Positions 18,440 to 28,079 of a stretch of 64,000 nucleotides of DNA are shown here, one piece after another. The translations under genes were made by a program, and so were the position numbers. Source of the DNA: Hyphomicrobiales bacterium. GTDB taxonomy: Bacteria > Pseudomonadota > Alphaproteobacteria > Rhizobiales > Rhizobiaceae. Numbering within the stretch: the first letter of the stretch is position 1; the number at the start of each line of letters is the position of its first letter. The notes beneath the pieces are model-generated. The model saw only the letters and a list, made by a program, of their open reading frames with translations. It made no database searches and was not told where the DNA came from. The stretch lies in assembly GCA_900473685.1 (NCBI GenBank), contig UCNE01000013.1:186001-250000 (forward strand). Direction: 5' to 3'.

Positions 18440-18454
18440 TGATATTTCGCGTCA
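18440..18454. promoter_or_regulatory. Candidate IRO box (RirA site) upstream of fbpA
   Basis: The sequence TGA, nine bases (TATTTCGCG), TCA matches the rhizobial iron-responsive-operator pattern TGA-N9-TCA. It lies in the AT-rich promoter region of the iron importer. RirA represses such operons when iron is sufficient. The short pattern can arise by chance, so the placement in front of fbpA is the main support. Confidence 0.5.
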
Positions 18455-18543
18455 AGTTTGATTAGCGTCAGAACAGAAAGAAATCGCTCATTTAAATTTG
18501 ACTGTTGAAAAGGGAATAAAATCGCGGCCTGCCGATTCAAGCC

Positions 18544-18960
18544 TCAAATGCCGAACAGATGCGAGAAAACCACGACATAGGCGACATAACCACCGTTGGC
18601 GAGGATGATGCACAGGCAGGCGAGCGAACCCAGATCCTTGGCATTCTTGCCCATATCGGAAATTTCCGGCGAAACACGATCGACGATTTCCTCGATTGCC
18701 GTATTCAGCGCCTCAAAGGCGATCATCAACAAAAACAGCACGCCGGCCGCAACATATTGGAAAAAGGTCGCACCGGTGATGGCGAACAGGATCATCGCGA
18801 CGGCAAACGCGCCAAGCTCATGGCGGAAAGCTGCCTCGCCAAGAAGGCGCTTGGCGCCGCCGAAGGAATAGGTCGCGGCCGCAAAGAAATGCCGGATTCC
18901 CGTCAGCTTTTTTACCGGCTTCTCATTGGCCATTCGACGATAGTCCTCGTTCAGATACAT
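18544..18960 (-). CDS. dgkA: Diacylglycerol kinase
   Basis: This 138-residue protein is a prokaryotic DgkA that phosphorylates diacylglycerol in the inner membrane, recycling the lipid by-product of osmoregulated glucan or lipopolysaccharide modification. It has three membrane segments, the [11 protein letters not shown] region and the catalytic [16 protein letters not shown] motif with the expected Glu and Asn residues, then [19 protein letters not shown] 18960 is preferred because GGAGCGAGC precedes it; ATG 18933 is the alternative. It is a single gene upstream of the fbp operon on the same strand. Confidence 0.9.
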   Translation of the reverse strand: MYLNEDYRRMANEKPVKKLTGIRHFFAAATYSFGGAKRLLGEAAFRHELGAFAVAMILFAITGATFFQYVAAGVLFLLMIAFEALNTAIEEIVDRVSPEISDMGKNAKDLGSLACLCIILANGGYVAYVVVFSHLFGI

Positions 18961-19237
18961 GCTCGCTCCGTTCCTTGTTAAAAGCCGCAAGGAACACGCG
19001 ATACTGACATCAGCCTGAATGCGCCGTGAATACGGGTCACTCACACCACAATCGTCCAGATGGATCGCCGCTCTCGAATAGGTGAGAAGCCGTGGGCTAT
19101 CAAGCCCCGGTCTGACAGCCGGAGCCCGCAAAGACTTGCAATTTACAGTATAGGCAGCAAACCGTCCCTGGCATCACCCTGAGCGATGCTGCTCAGCGCA
19201 GCATTCGCCGGACCATACCTGCCCTAAAAGACCGCCG

Positions 19238-20254
19238 TCAGCTCTTGTTGCTGACGCCGGCCTGCGCAAACGTCGCCATGCCGGAATGACAGGCAGCCGC
19301 GGCCTTGACGATACCGGCGGCGAGCGCGGCGCCCGTACCTTCACCAAGCCGCATGCCAAGGGCGAGAAGCGGCGTCTTGCCAAGCATCTCGATCGCCTTC
19401 ATATGGCCGGGCTCTGCCGAAACATGGCCGATCAGGCAGTGATCGAGCGCAGCCGGATTGGCGGCCTTCAGGATCGCCGCCGCAGAGGTTGCGACATAGC
19501 CGTCGATGATGACAGGGATTTTCTGCATGCGGGCCGCCAGGATGGCGCCAGCCATCGCGGCGATCTCGCGGCCGCCGAGGCGCCGCAGCACTTCGAGAGG
19601 ATCGGAGAGGTGATCGCCATGCAGCGTCACCGCCTTTTCGACGGCAGCGATCTTGCGAGCCAGCACTTCGCCCTGCGCTCCCGTGCCGGGGCCGACCCAT
19701 TCCTCAGCGGTGCCACCATAGAGCGCCAGATTGATCGCCGCTGCGATCGTGGTATTGCCGATCCCCATTTCACCGATGCACAGAAGATCGGTACCACCGG
19801 CAACCGCTTCCATGCCAAACGCCATGGTGGCGGCGCAATCGCGCTCGGACAGAGCCGCTTCTTCGGTAATATCGCCCGTCGGATATTCCAGCGCCAGATC
19901 GAACACCTTCAGGCCGAGATCGTGGCTGACGCAAATCTGGTTGATGGCAGCGCCACCGGCCGCGAAATTCTCGACCATCTGTGCCGTCACCGACGGCGGA
20001 AACGGCGTAACGCCCTGCCGGGTGACGCCGTGATTGCCAGCAAAGATCGCCACCAGCGGCCGGTTGACCGCAGGCGCCCTGCCCGTCCAGGCGGCAAGCC
20101 AGAAAGCGATCTCTTCGAGACGGCCAAGCGCGCCCGGCGGCTTCGTCAGCTGTGCATCGCGGTCGCGCGCCGCCACCAGAGCTGCGCTGTCCGGACCCGG
20201 CAGGTTACGCAGCAATTCACGGAAATCGTCGAACGGCAGGCCGCTGGCACTCAT
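19238..20254 (-). CDS. cobT: Nicotinate-nucleotide-dimethylbenzimidazole phosphoribosyltransferase
   Basis: This 338-residue enzyme makes alpha-ribazole phosphate for the lower loop of vitamin B12. Family marks include AIFAGNHGVTRQGVTPFP, CIGEMGIGNTTIAAAI, the GPGTGAQG turn and ALDHCLIGHVSAEPGHM; the C-terminal catalytic Glu region is in LGMRLGEGTGAALA. Length is normal. It is divergent from cobS, whose product uses the same pathway. I looked for a cobalamin riboswitch in the 178-bp spacer and did not see one. Confidence 0.95.
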   Translation of the reverse strand: MSASGLPFDDFRELLRNLPGPDSAALVAARDRDAQLTKPPGALGRLEEIAFWLAAWTGRAPAVNRPLVAIFAGNHGVTRQGVTPFPPSVTAQMVENFAAGGAAINQICVSHDLGLKVFDLALEYPTGDITEEAALSERDCAATMAFGMEAVAGGTDLLCIGEMGIGNTTIAAAINLALYGGTAEEWVGPGTGAQGEVLARKIAAVEKAVTLHGDHLSDPLEVLRRLGGREIAAMAGAILAARMQKIPVIIDGYVATSAAAILKAANPAALDHCLIGHVSAEPGHMKAIEMLGKTPLLALGMRLGEGTGAALAAGIVKAAAACHSGMATFAQAGVSNKS

Positions 20255-20431
20255 GAAGAAAATCCTTGTCTCGTCTTGTCGTCGGCGAAGCGCGGCTTCG
20301 CAAAAGGTGCTTCCTCATAAAGCGCTGCAACAAATCCGGCAACGGCATTTGCGCCCGTTCGTGTCGCCGTCGCATGATCGGCTTGAAAACACCGATTCGC
20401 TGGGGGCGGATCGGCTTGGGGGAATGATTTC

Positions 20432-21220
20432 ATGTTCGATATCCGCGATTTCATCGACGACGTGGCCCGCTCGGTGGCATTCCTCAGCCGCATTCACATG
20501 CCGCAACGCCATTTCGTCAACTTTGACGGCCGGCTCAGCCGCGCGGTGCGCGCCTTTCCGATGGCCGGACTGCTGATCGTGCTGCCGGCTGCGGCCATCG
20601 TCTCGGTCTTCGCCGCCCTCCAGGTCTCGCCACTGTTCACCGCTTTCGTCGCAGTCGCAGTCCAGGCCCTGATCACTGGCGCCCTGCACGAAGACGGTCT
20701 CAGTGACACGGCGGATGGCCTTGGCGGCGGCGGCACTCGCGAGAAGGCACTTGTCATCATGAAGGACAGCCGCATCGGCTCCTATGGCGCCGTTGCCCTC
20801 ATCCTGTCGTTTGGGCTCAGGGTCTCGGCGCTGGCTGCCGTCCTGCCTCTGGTATCGCCAACAGGCGCCGGCTTGCTGGTGCTGGCCGCAGCCGCCCTCA
20901 GCCGTGCCGCCATGGTCTGGCACTGGTCGAAACTGCCGCCTGCCCGCCAGGACGGCGTTGCGGCATCCGCCGGTGAACCGCAGGCCTCGGCCGTCACCTT
21001 TGCCCTGATTTTCGGGGTCGTGGCGGCGGCTATCCTGCTGCTGTTATCCGGCGCGCCGCTGCTGGCCGCCGTGCTCTCGATCGCCGCCTTTGCCGTCACG
21101 GTTCCCGTCTTCAGCGAAATCGTCAACGGCAAGATCGGCGGCCATACGGGCGACACAATCGGTGCCACACAACAGTTGACCGAGATCGCCGTTTTTGCCG
21201 CCCTTGCACTGGCGATTTGA
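20432..21220 (+). CDS. cobS: Adenosylcobinamide-GDP ribazoletransferase
   Basis: This 262-residue membrane enzyme joins adenosylcobinamide-GDP and alpha-ribazole, the last assembly step of B12. It has several membrane segments, the catalytic LHEDGLSDTADGLGGGGTRE motif and KDSRIGSYGAVAL, both diagnostic of CobS/CobV. It is divergent from cobT. The next plus-strand gene (DUF1289) starts 49 bp downstream, so read-through into that pair is possible. Confidence 0.95.
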   Translation: MFDIRDFIDDVARSVAFLSRIHMPQRHFVNFDGRLSRAVRAFPMAGLLIVLPAAAIVSVFAALQVSPLFTAFVAVAVQALITGALHEDGLSDTADGLGGGGTREKALVIMKDSRIGSYGAVALILSFGLRVSALAAVLPLVSPTGAGLLVLAAAALSRAAMVWHWSKLPPARQDGVAASAGEPQASAVTFALIFGVVAAAILLLLSGAPLLAAVLSIAAFAVTVPVFSEIVNGKIGGHTGDTIGATQQLTEIAVFAALALAI

Positions 21221-21269
21221 AACGACGATATAGATTTGAACCACCGCTTTTCCGGATTGTCGCGCCTTC

Positions 21270-21494
21270 ATGGAAACACCCTGTATTCTCGTCTGTTCGA
21301 TCGACATGAAAACCGGCTTTTGCTTCGGTTGCGGCCGCACGCGCGATGAGATCGGCGCGTGGTCGCTCTACACATCAGAAGAGCGCCGCCGCCTCATGGA
21401 AATCCTGCCTTCCCGGCTTGAAACCGTCGAGCGCAAGCCACGCCGCGAGACGCGCCGCACCCGCATGGCCCGCGAAAGGGTAAGCGGCGAATGA
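21270..21494 (+). CDS. DUF1289 small cysteine-rich protein
   Basis: This 74-residue protein has the family pattern [24 protein letters not shown] and the short [15 protein letters not shown] helix, with four cysteines that may bind metal or an Fe-S cluster. Function is unknown. The C-terminus is very Arg-rich. Its stop overlaps the ATG of the aspartic protease gene by four bases. Confidence 0.88.
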   Translation: METPCILVCSIDMKTGFCFGCGRTRDEIGAWSLYTSEERRRLMEILPSRLETVERKPRRETRRTRMARERVSGE

Positions 21495-22192
21495 CCAGAC
21501 TGACCATCCTTCTGGGTATCCTTGCTGTCGGCCTGCTGTTTCTGATCCTCAACCATGACAGCGGCCGTACCTTCGGCATCATGAATGACGATTTCGGCCG
21601 CCTCGTCACGCTGGGCGCCATCGCCGCGATGTTTGCCACCGGCATCGTCCAAAGCCGCCGCCATATTGGCCAGAGCCTGCGCCAGTTCGGCATCTGGGTG
21701 CTGATCATCCTGGTTCTCGTCTCGGGCTATCTCTATCGCACCGACCTGCAGTCCTTCGGCGGCCGCCTTGCCGCCGGTCTCATTCCCGGACGCGCCGCCG
21801 TCTTCACAGACAGTGAAGGTGTTCAGGAAGTCGTGCTGCACAAGGTGCTGAACGGTCATTTCGAAACGCCCGTGACCATCAATGGCGCCACCGTCCAGAT
21901 GCTGGTCGATACCGGCGCCAGCCGCGTGGCACTGTCCTACGAGGACGCCGAAACGCTCGGCCTCAACCCGGCGGGCCTCGCCTATACGCAAACCATCCTG
22001 ACCGCCAACGGCGAAGCGCGCGCCGCTCCCGTCACGCTTGCCGAAGTCGCCATCGGCCCGATCGTCCGCAACGACGTCAAGGCAATGGTCACCCAGAAAG
22101 GCATGCTCGACCAGAGCCTGCTCGGCATGAGTTTTCTGTCGACGCTCGACTTCCTGCAGATGCAGACGGATGAGTTGAGATTGAGGGATTAG
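21491..22192 (+). CDS. TIGR02281-type retroviral-like aspartic protease
   Basis: This 233-residue membrane protein has two or three hydrophobic segments in its first 85 residues and then a periplasmic clan AA aspartic protease domain. The active-site motif is [17 protein letters not shown], and the flap and the second conserved region ([17 protein letters not shown]) follow. The protein is about the usual size for this alphaproteobacterial family. Targets are unknown. It is coupled to the DUF1289 gene. Confidence 0.88.
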   Translation: MTRLTILLGILAVGLLFLILNHDSGRTFGIMNDDFGRLVTLGAIAAMFATGIVQSRRHIGQSLRQFGIWVLIILVLVSGYLYRTDLQSFGGRLAAGLIPGRAAVFTDSEGVQEVVLHKVLNGHFETPVTINGATVQMLVDTGASRVALSYEDAETLGLNPAGLAYTQTILTANGEARAAPVTLAEVAIGPIVRNDVKAMVTQKGMLDQSLLGMSFLSTLDFLQMQTDELRLRD

Positions 22193-22225
22193 AAAACGAA
22201 ATAAGTTCGGAAGCGAGTATTCAAT

Positions 22226-22969
22226 ATGGTATCCGGTCGAAAAATAAGAGAATTTATCCTCGATGAAACGACCATCAGCAGAAATTCGCTGGTGATACTG
22301 GATACAGAATTACAATATTTCGACAGTCTTATGGAGCTTATTCTTGATTTTTTAAACCGGCAAGATGAGCTTCGCGAAGGTGAAACAAAATATTATATGC
22401 TTTGCTCGCTTTGCAAAACACAGATTATAAAAGCGTGCATCAATATATCAAGACAGCACATCGGAGATGCCTTTACCGCGTCAAGGTTGGCAGCAGACGC
22501 TGCGCTCTATTCTCTTTTGATGTCTCTTGGACGACTATCCGAGAGCGAATATATGGACAGCCGTACAGCTCGCGACAATGCAATAAAAACGTTGAGCCAT
22601 GATGTCCGCAAGGGGGTAAAATTTCCGGACGTATTACTGGCTGTTCGACAGGTACGCACGAATCACAGCCCACACGCACATGCTGATCCGATTTCGTTGG
22701 CCAACAGAATTGTTAAAACTCCCGACGGAAAATTAAAGTACAGTACATTTCAAGACTTAGATGACCCCTTAGATTTTCGATATTTTTTTATGGGAATGCT
22801 CTGGGTTGGTGGGATGTGTCTTCGCTCATTCCTTTACATTCAAGAGACCGAATTTAAGGAAGATGTTAGGGTGTTCTCTAATCGGCTGGATGTTTGGAAG
22901 CGTTCGCTCCAATCACACAGGCGGGCAATTGGTGTTTTTCCCAACGACGACAATGAAGCAGGATTCTAA
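22226..22969 (+). CDS. AT-rich orphan gene of unknown function
   Basis: This 247-residue protein is encoded in DNA that is visibly more AT-rich than both neighbours, with AAA, ATA and TTT codons, which suggests recent acquisition. It is mostly helical and lacks a signal peptide. A central SLCKTQIIKACINISRQHIG helix and a later TARDNAIKTLSHDVRKGVKF plus NHSPHAHADPISL region may form a HEPN-like helical core, but I cannot assign a family. A modest GGAAGCGAG ribosome site precedes ATG. It sits alone between the protease gene and the convergent ABC exporter operon. Confidence 0.75.
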   Translation: MVSGRKIREFILDETTISRNSLVILDTELQYFDSLMELILDFLNRQDELREGETKYYMLCSLCKTQIIKACINISRQHIGDAFTASRLAADAALYSLLMSLGRLSESEYMDSRTARDNAIKTLSHDVRKGVKFPDVLLAVRQVRTNHSPHAHADPISLANRIVKTPDGKLKYSTFQDLDDPLDFRYFFMGMLWVGGMCLRSFLYIQETEFKEDVRVFSNRLDVWKRSLQSHRRAIGVFPNDDNEAGF

Positions 22970-23003
22970 CCTATCGCAACCCTCCAACTAATTCGCGAAC
23001 AGC

Positions 23004-23765
23004 CTAGTTCCGCAGCCGGTACCCCGTCTTGAAGATCCACGTCAGCAGGCCCATCAGCACCGCCAGAAAACCGATAATGATGACGAGGCTGATCACCGGA
23101 TTGACGTCGGCGATCTCGAAGAAACTCCAGCGGAAACCGCTGATCAGATAAAGCACCGGATTGAAATGGCTCACCGCCTGCCAGAAGGGCGGCAGCATGT
23201 TGACCGAGTAGAAGCTGCCGCCGAGGAAGACGAGCGGCGGGATGACCAGCATCGGGATGAGGTTGAGCTGCTCGAAATCCTTGGCCCAGATGCCGATGAT
23301 GAAGCCGAACAGGCTGAAGGTGACGGCCGTCAGCACGAAGAACAGCAGCATCACGAAGGGATGGGCGATCGACAGATCGACGAACAGCGAGGCCGTCCCC
23401 AATATGATGATGCCGATCATCATGCCCTTGGTGGCCGCTGCCCCGACATAGCCGAGCACGATCTCCGTCATCGACACCGGAGACGACAGAAGCTCATAGA
23501 TCGTGCCGGTGAATTTCGGAAAATAGATGCCGAAGGAGCCGTTGCCGATGCACTGGGTGAGCAGCGTCAGCATGATCAGGCCCGGCGTGATGAAGGCGCC
23601 GTAGGAAACCCCGTCGATCTCCTGGATGCGCGAGCCGACGGCAGCACCGAAGACGATGAAATAGAGCGAGGTGGAGATGACCGGCGAGACGACGCTTTGC
23701 AAAAGCGTGCGGCGTGTGCGTGCCATCTCGAAGAAATAGATCGACTTGACCGCTTCGAAATTCAT
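23004..23765 (-). CDS. ABC-2 type transporter permease
   Basis: This 253-residue protein has six membrane segments and the ABC-2 family pattern ([51 protein letters not shown], and [20 protein letters not shown]). It forms the export channel with the ATPase encoded upstream, whose stop it overlaps by four bases. NodJ-like and DrrB-like exporters share this plan; the substrate is not known. It ends close to the foreign-looking gene on the opposite strand. Confidence 0.9.
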   Translation of the reverse strand: MNFEAVKSIYFFEMARTRRTLLQSVVSPVISTSLYFIVFGAAVGSRIQEIDGVSYGAFITPGLIMLTLLTQCIGNGSFGIYFPKFTGTIYELLSSPVSMTEIVLGYVGAAATKGMMIGIIILGTASLFVDLSIAHPFVMLLFFVLTAVTFSLFGFIIGIWAKDFEQLNLIPMLVIPPLVFLGGSFYSVNMLPPFWQAVSHFNPVLYLISGFRWSFFEIADVNPVISLVIIIGFLAVLMGLLTWIFKTGYRLRN

Positions 23766-24688
23766 GCCCGTGCTCCCACCAGTTCGACGAAAATGTCCTC
23801 GAGCGAACTCTGTTGCGTCGAGATGTCCTTGAGCCTGATTCCGGCTTCGGCCAATGCGGTCAAAAGCGTGGTGATGCCGGTGCGTTCGCCGGATGTGTCA
23901 TAGTCATAGATCAGGCTGTCGCCCCCGTCCCCGATCGTCAGATCGTAGGAGCCAAGCGCCTCCGGGATATCTCGCAGCGGCTCCTGCAGCTCGACCCTGA
24001 GCTGCTTGCGGCCGAGCTTCTTCATCAGCTCCGTCTTCTGTTCGATCAGAAGAATCTTGCCGCCATTGATGACGCCGACCCGGTCGGCGATCTCTTCGGC
24101 CTCTTCGATATAATGCGTCGTCAAAATGATCGTCACGCCGGTTTCGCGCAGCTTTTCGACCACCTTCCACATGTCCTTGCGCAGGTTGACGTCGACCCCC
24201 GCCGTCGGCTCATCAAGAAAGAGCACACGCGGCTCGTGGCTCAACGCCTTGGCGATCAGCACCCGCCGCTTCATGCCGCCGGAAAGCTCGCGCAGCATGT
24301 TGTCCTTCTTGTCGAACAGCGACAGGTCCTTCAGCACTTTTTCGATATGGGCGGGGTCCGGCTTCTTGCCGTGCAGCCCACGCGAAAAGGACACCGTGTT
24401 CCAGACCGTCTCGAACTGATCGGTCGTCAGTTCCTGCGGCACCAGCCCGATGATCGAGCGGGTCGCGCGAAAATCGGTGACGACGTCGTGGCCGCCGACC
24501 AGCACCGTGCCACTGGTCGGATTGACGATGCCGCAGATGATCGAGATCAACGTCGTCTTGCCGGCGCCATTCGGCCCCAGCAGAGCAAGAATTTCGCCTT
24601 CCTCGATATCGAGACTGACATCTTTCAGCGCCTGAAAGCCGGACGCATAGGTTTTCACCAGATTGGAAACGGAAACGATGGGCGCCAT
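23762..24688 (-). CDS. ABC exporter ATP-binding protein
   Basis: This 308-residue ATPase has Walker A ([17 protein letters not shown]), the Q loop (LVPQELT), the signature [18 protein letters not shown], Walker B ([12 protein letters not shown]) and the switch His ([11 protein letters not shown]). The KRR in the signature is typical of CcmA/DrrA/NodI-like exporters. A C-terminal domain of about 80 residues follows. ATG 24688 is chosen because the domain ([14 protein letters not shown]) begins directly there. It forms an operon with the ABC-2 permease. Confidence 0.9.
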   Translation of the reverse strand: MAPIVSVSNLVKTYASGFQALKDVSLDIEEGEILALLGPNGAGKTTLISIICGIVNPTSGTVLVGGHDVVTDFRATRSIIGLVPQELTTDQFETVWNTVSFSRGLHGKKPDPAHIEKVLKDLSLFDKKDNMLRELSGGMKRRVLIAKALSHEPRVLFLDEPTAGVDVNLRKDMWKVVEKLRETGVTIILTTHYIEEAEEIADRVGVINGGKILLIEQKTELMKKLGRKQLRVELQEPLRDIPEALGSYDLTIGDGGDSLIYDYDTSGERTGITTLLTALAEAGIRLKDISTQQSSLEDIFVELVGARA

Positions 24689-24895
24689 GAAATATGTTCC
24701 GGGAGGGACGAATATGGAAAGAGATGCTTTATATGGGTGTTCCGCCGGAAATTTCAGCTGGAAAATCGAGAAAAATTGAAAACGGGTTGTCACGCGTGTC
24801 GGCCGTTCGGGATTGGCAGCCGCGGCTGCCCCTTTGCGCTACCGCCGAAGGTATTCTATTCTTTCTGCGGGGTTACGCAGCGCTCGGGGGATCGA

Positions 24896-25963
24896 ATGCC
24901 GGCAATGTCTTTCTCAAAAGCATCCGCGCTGTTTAACGTGCTCTTGGCGATGACCGGTCTTGCGGCCGTCGCCGCACTCACGACGCCAACCGTGCCGGAA
25001 CACGTCCGCTTCGCACTCGAGATGCTGCTGGCCGGAATCTGGACGATCTATGGCCTGCAATTGCTCGCAGCTCTCATGCTGAGGCAGGTAACCGGCGTCC
25101 GCGACGCGATACCGGCAATCACGATCGATATTCTCGCTGTCGTGCTGCCGCTTTTGGCGTTCCTGTTCGTTGGCCGCCGCGACCAGAGCCTCTATTGCAC
25201 CATCTGGCTGCTGAAGCCCCTGCGCCAGTCGACGTTTTTCCGAATGATGGGCAGAGTGATCTCCAACGAGGCGCGAAACCTGATCGGGGTGACCTCGGTT
25301 TTCGGCATCCTGCTGTTTGCCGCATCGCTGGCAGCCTACCTGCTCGAGCGTGACGTCCAGCCGGACAGATTCGGCAGCATACCGCAGGCAATGTGGTGGG
25401 CTGTGGCGACACTATCCACCACTGGCTATGGCGACGAAATCCCGCAAAGCCTTGCCGGACGTATCCTGGGCGGACTGGTGATGATGAGCGGCATCGGCAT
25501 TTTCGCGCTTTGGGCAGGCATCCTCGCCACCGGCTTTTATGAAGAAGTCCGCCGCCAGGATTTCGTCCGCAATTGGCAGCTGGTGGCCGCAGTACCCTTG
25601 TTCCAAAAACTTGGGCCTGCCGCTCTGGTCGAGGTCGTGCGCGCGCTGCGCCCGCGGATCATTCCCGCCGGCGCCGTCATCTGCCGCAAGGGCGACAGGG
25701 GCGACCAGATGTATTTCATTGTCGAGGGAAGCGTCGCCGTCGCCACACCGAACCCGGTGGAGATCGGTGCGGGCAGCTTCTTTGGCGAGATGGCGCTGAT
25801 CACCGGCGAACCGCGCTCGGCCACGGTCACCGCGGCAACCGAAGTCTCGCTGCTGTCGCTGTATTCGGTGGATTTCCAGATGCTGTCGAGCAGCAGTCCG
25901 GAGATCGCCGAGATCATCCGCCGCACAGCCCTCGAACGGCGCAGCGCAGTCCATGGCGGCTGA
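24896..25963 (+). CDS. Cyclic-nucleotide-gated potassium channel (MlotiK1-like)
   Basis: This 355-residue protein has six membrane segments, the selectivity filter STTGYGDEIP between S5 and S6, and a C-terminal cyclic-nucleotide-binding domain (about residues 225-345) with the phosphate-binding cassette FFGEMALITGEPRSATV. Length and plan match the Mesorhizobium channel MlotiK1, which opens on cAMP and lacks the C-linker of eukaryotic channels. The voltage-sensor-like S4 is poor in regular Arg spacing. ATG 24896 is chosen as the start of the first membrane segment; a rhizobium-like GGGGG run lies just upstream. It is followed by a terminator. Confidence 0.88.
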   Translation: MPAMSFSKASALFNVLLAMTGLAAVAALTTPTVPEHVRFALEMLLAGIWTIYGLQLLAALMLRQVTGVRDAIPAITIDILAVVLPLLAFLFVGRRDQSLYCTIWLLKPLRQSTFFRMMGRVISNEARNLIGVTSVFGILLFAASLAAYLLERDVQPDRFGSIPQAMWWAVATLSTTGYGDEIPQSLAGRILGGLVMMSGIGIFALWAGILATGFYEEVRRQDFVRNWQLVAAVPLFQKLGPAALVEVVRALRPRIIPAGAVICRKGDRGDQMYFIVEGSVAVATPNPVEIGAGSFFGEMALITGEPRSATVTAATEVSLLSLYSVDFQMLSSSSPEIAEIIRRTALERRSAVHGG

Positions 25964-26109
25964 AACAACGCTGCAGCGGCGGCCGGGAACATTTCTGCCT
26001 CTGTCATGAAACGGTGACGGACTCACGCCATGTTCGCGCCGTGGGACACAGTTTCTCCAGTGATTTGCAAGAACCTCCGGCAGTCCCCTCTTCGGTAAGG
26101 TTCATTTTA

Positions 26110-26135
26110 GGCCGGTTTCGACCGGCCCTTTTTTT
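26110..26135 (+). terminator. Rho-independent terminator
   Basis: GGCCGGT and ACCGGCC form a stem with a TTCG loop region, followed by a run of seven Ts. It lies downstream of the potassium channel gene. Confidence 0.85.
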
Positions 26136-26181
26136 GGCCATGGCCAAGTCACGAGCCGGGCGTTGTCCGGGCTCGACGGCG

Positions 26182-27183
26182 TCACTTCACGGCGATAACC
26201 ACCTTGCCCTTCGCACGACCCGTTTCGACATAGGCCATCGCATCGTTGGTCTTTTCGAACGGGAAGACCCGGTCCATCACCGGGCGGATAACCCCTGCCT
26301 CGATCAGGGCGGTGATCTTTGCGAGCTGTCCGCCATTGGCGGTCATGAAGAGAAAGGAATAGTGGATGCCCCCGCGTTTCGCATTTTTCCGGATGCTGGA
26401 GCTCAGCAGGCGCATGACCTGTCGCAGCAGCCAGCCGGAACCGTTCTCCCTGGCGAAATCGGCATCGGGCGGACCGGAAATCGAGATCAGTTTCCCGCCC
26501 GGTTTCAGCACGGCAAGGGATTTCTCCAGCGTGTCCTTGCCCAGACTGTTGAGCACGACGTCATAGCCCTGCAACACCTTCTCGAAATCATCCTTCTTGT
26601 AATCGACCACAATGTCTGCGCCGAGACTTTTGACCAGATCAATATTGGCTGTGCTGGTGGTTGTCGCCACATGTGCGCCGAGATGTTTGGCAAGCTGGAT
26701 CGCAATCGTGCCCACACCGCCCGAACCGGCATGGATCAGCACCTTCTGCCCCTTTTTCACATTGGCCCGTTCGACAAGCACCTGCCATGCCGTCAGCGCG
26801 ACAAGCGGAATGGACGCGGCCTCTTCCATTGTCAGGTTGGCAGGCTTCAGCGCCACGCCGGCCGCGTCGACAGCGATATATTCGGCAAATGTCCCAATGC
26901 GATCCTGGGCCGGACGCGCATAGACCGCGTCACCCGGCTTGAATTGCGTAACCTTGGCCCCGACCTGGACAACGATACCAGCGACATCGTTGCCTAATAT
27001 CAGCGGAAGGCGGTAGGGCAGGATGAGCTTGAACTCGCCGTCCCTGATCTTGGCATCCAGAACATTCACACTGGCGGCATGGATTTCCACCATCACATCA
27101 TTCTCCCGCAGTTCAGGCTGCGGGCTTTCCGTGAAATGCAGGGCGCCGCCTTTGACATAACGATCGATCAGAAATGATTTCAT
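26182..27183 (-). CDS. NADP-dependent medium-chain (quinone reductase-like) oxidoreductase
   Basis: This protein of about 333 residues is a zinc-free MDR of the quinone oxidoreductase/enoyl-reductase class. It has the GroES-like N-terminal domain (ILGNDVAGIVVQVGAKVTQF), then the cofactor motif HAGSGGVGTIAIQLAKHLGA and the SLGADIVVDYKKDDF stretch. The second start (27183) is preferred because family members begin MKSFLIDRY; an in-frame ATG at 27204 is the alternative. It lies just downstream of the SDR gene and is probably co-transcribed. Reactive carbonyls or quinones are likely substrates. Confidence 0.88.
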   Translation of the reverse strand: MKSFLIDRYVKGGALHFTESPQPELRENDVMVEIHAASVNVLDAKIRDGEFKLILPYRLPLILGNDVAGIVVQVGAKVTQFKPGDAVYARPAQDRIGTFAEYIAVDAAGVALKPANLTMEEAASIPLVALTAWQVLVERANVKKGQKVLIHAGSGGVGTIAIQLAKHLGAHVATTTSTANIDLVKSLGADIVVDYKKDDFEKVLQGYDVVLNSLGKDTLEKSLAVLKPGGKLISISGPPDADFARENGSGWLLRQVMRLLSSSIRKNAKRGGIHYSFLFMTANGGQLAKITALIEAGVIRPVMDRVFPFEKTNDAMAYVETGRAKGKVVIAVK

Positions 27184-27213
27184 TGGATTGACTTTCGTTT
27201 CCATGGTGAGCCG

Positions 27214-28029
27214 TCAGACCGGCAAGCGGAGTTGCTTGCGCAAGCTCTTGTCGAATATCTCAGCCGGGGCAAACCGGCGCAGTATGCTGATCTGCCGCGC
27301 TGTCTTGCCAGCGGTATAGCGCCGTCGCGGACGGGCATCGGTCGCAGCCTTGACGATAACACCGGCCACCACATCCGGCAGATCGGCTTTGGGCATGACA
27401 TCACGAAGGAGCGCGTCAAAATCAGCTCGAGCGCGATCATACTCGTTCAAGAGGGAATCCGGCTTGATCCCATTCTGGTCGAAGACAGTACGGACAAACG
27501 CCGGCTCGATCACCGAGACGCGAATATTGAAGGCACGGACCTCGTGATCCAGTGATTCCGAATAGCCCTCGATTGCGTGTTTCACCGCCGAATAATGCGC
27601 TGCATACGGCGCAGGTATCAGGCCCAGTATCGAGCCGATGTTGATAATACGCCCTTTGCCGTGCCGCCGCATTGATGGCAACACCGCATTGGTGACGCGT
27701 ATGACGCCGAACAGATTGACGTCGAACAGGGCTTGTACCTGCGCGACCGAGGATTCCTCGGCGCCCCCAAACAGGCCGAGGCCAGCATTGTTGACGAGAA
27801 GATCGATCCGCCCTGCGCGGCCGAGGACCTCGTCGATGACACTCTGCACAGATGCGTCATCGACGACGTCGCAGATCAGCATCGTGATGCCATCCGCCGT
27901 GTCCGGCATGGGCTTTCGGCTCGTGCCGAAGACACGGTAGCCTTCGCGCCGCAGCGCCTGTGCCGTTGCCAGTCCAATCCCGGAGGAAGCGCCCGTCACC
28001 AGGGCGATACCGCATTCTGCCTTGTTCAT
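27214..28029 (-). CDS. SDR-family oxidoreductase (classical)
   Basis: This 271-residue protein has the cofactor motif VTGASSGIGLATA, NNAGLGLFG, the active-site Ser in NIGSILGLIP and the intact catalytic YSAVK. The C-terminal extension is Arg-rich. It therefore should be an active NAD(P)-dependent reductase or dehydrogenase, substrate unknown. ATG 28029 is chosen because GAAGG precedes it. Together with the downstream MDR and the divergent HxlR regulator it forms a cassette often used against reactive electrophiles. Confidence 0.88.
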   Translation of the reverse strand: MNKAECGIALVTGASSGIGLATAQALRREGYRVFGTSRKPMPDTADGITMLICDVVDDASVQSVIDEVLGRAGRIDLLVNNAGLGLFGGAEESSVAQVQALFDVNLFGVIRVTNAVLPSMRRHGKGRIINIGSILGLIPAPYAAHYSAVKHAIEGYSESLDHEVRAFNIRVSVIEPAFVRTVFDQNGIKPDSLLNEYDRARADFDALLRDVMPKADLPDVVAGVIVKAATDARPRRRYTAGKTARQISILRRFAPAEIFDKSLRKQLRLPV

Positions 28030-28079
28030 TGCCTTCAACTTTCATTTTGCGCTGGAATATCGATGAACAATCAGTTACT

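Noticed and set aside
18961-19237. Possible structured RNA between dgkA and cobT
   Set aside because: Two short hairpins (GGGCT/AGCCC and CCGG/CCGG) are present, but there is no promoter-terminator pair or known RNA motif to support a gene.
20255-20431. Cobalamin riboswitch in the cobT/cobS spacer
   Set aside because: I found no B12-box-like sequence or the associated stems; the spacer is short for two promoters plus a riboswitch.
23813-24895. Upstream extension of the potassium-channel frame
   Set aside because: It runs antisense through the ABC ATPase gene; the channel begins at its first membrane segment at 24896.
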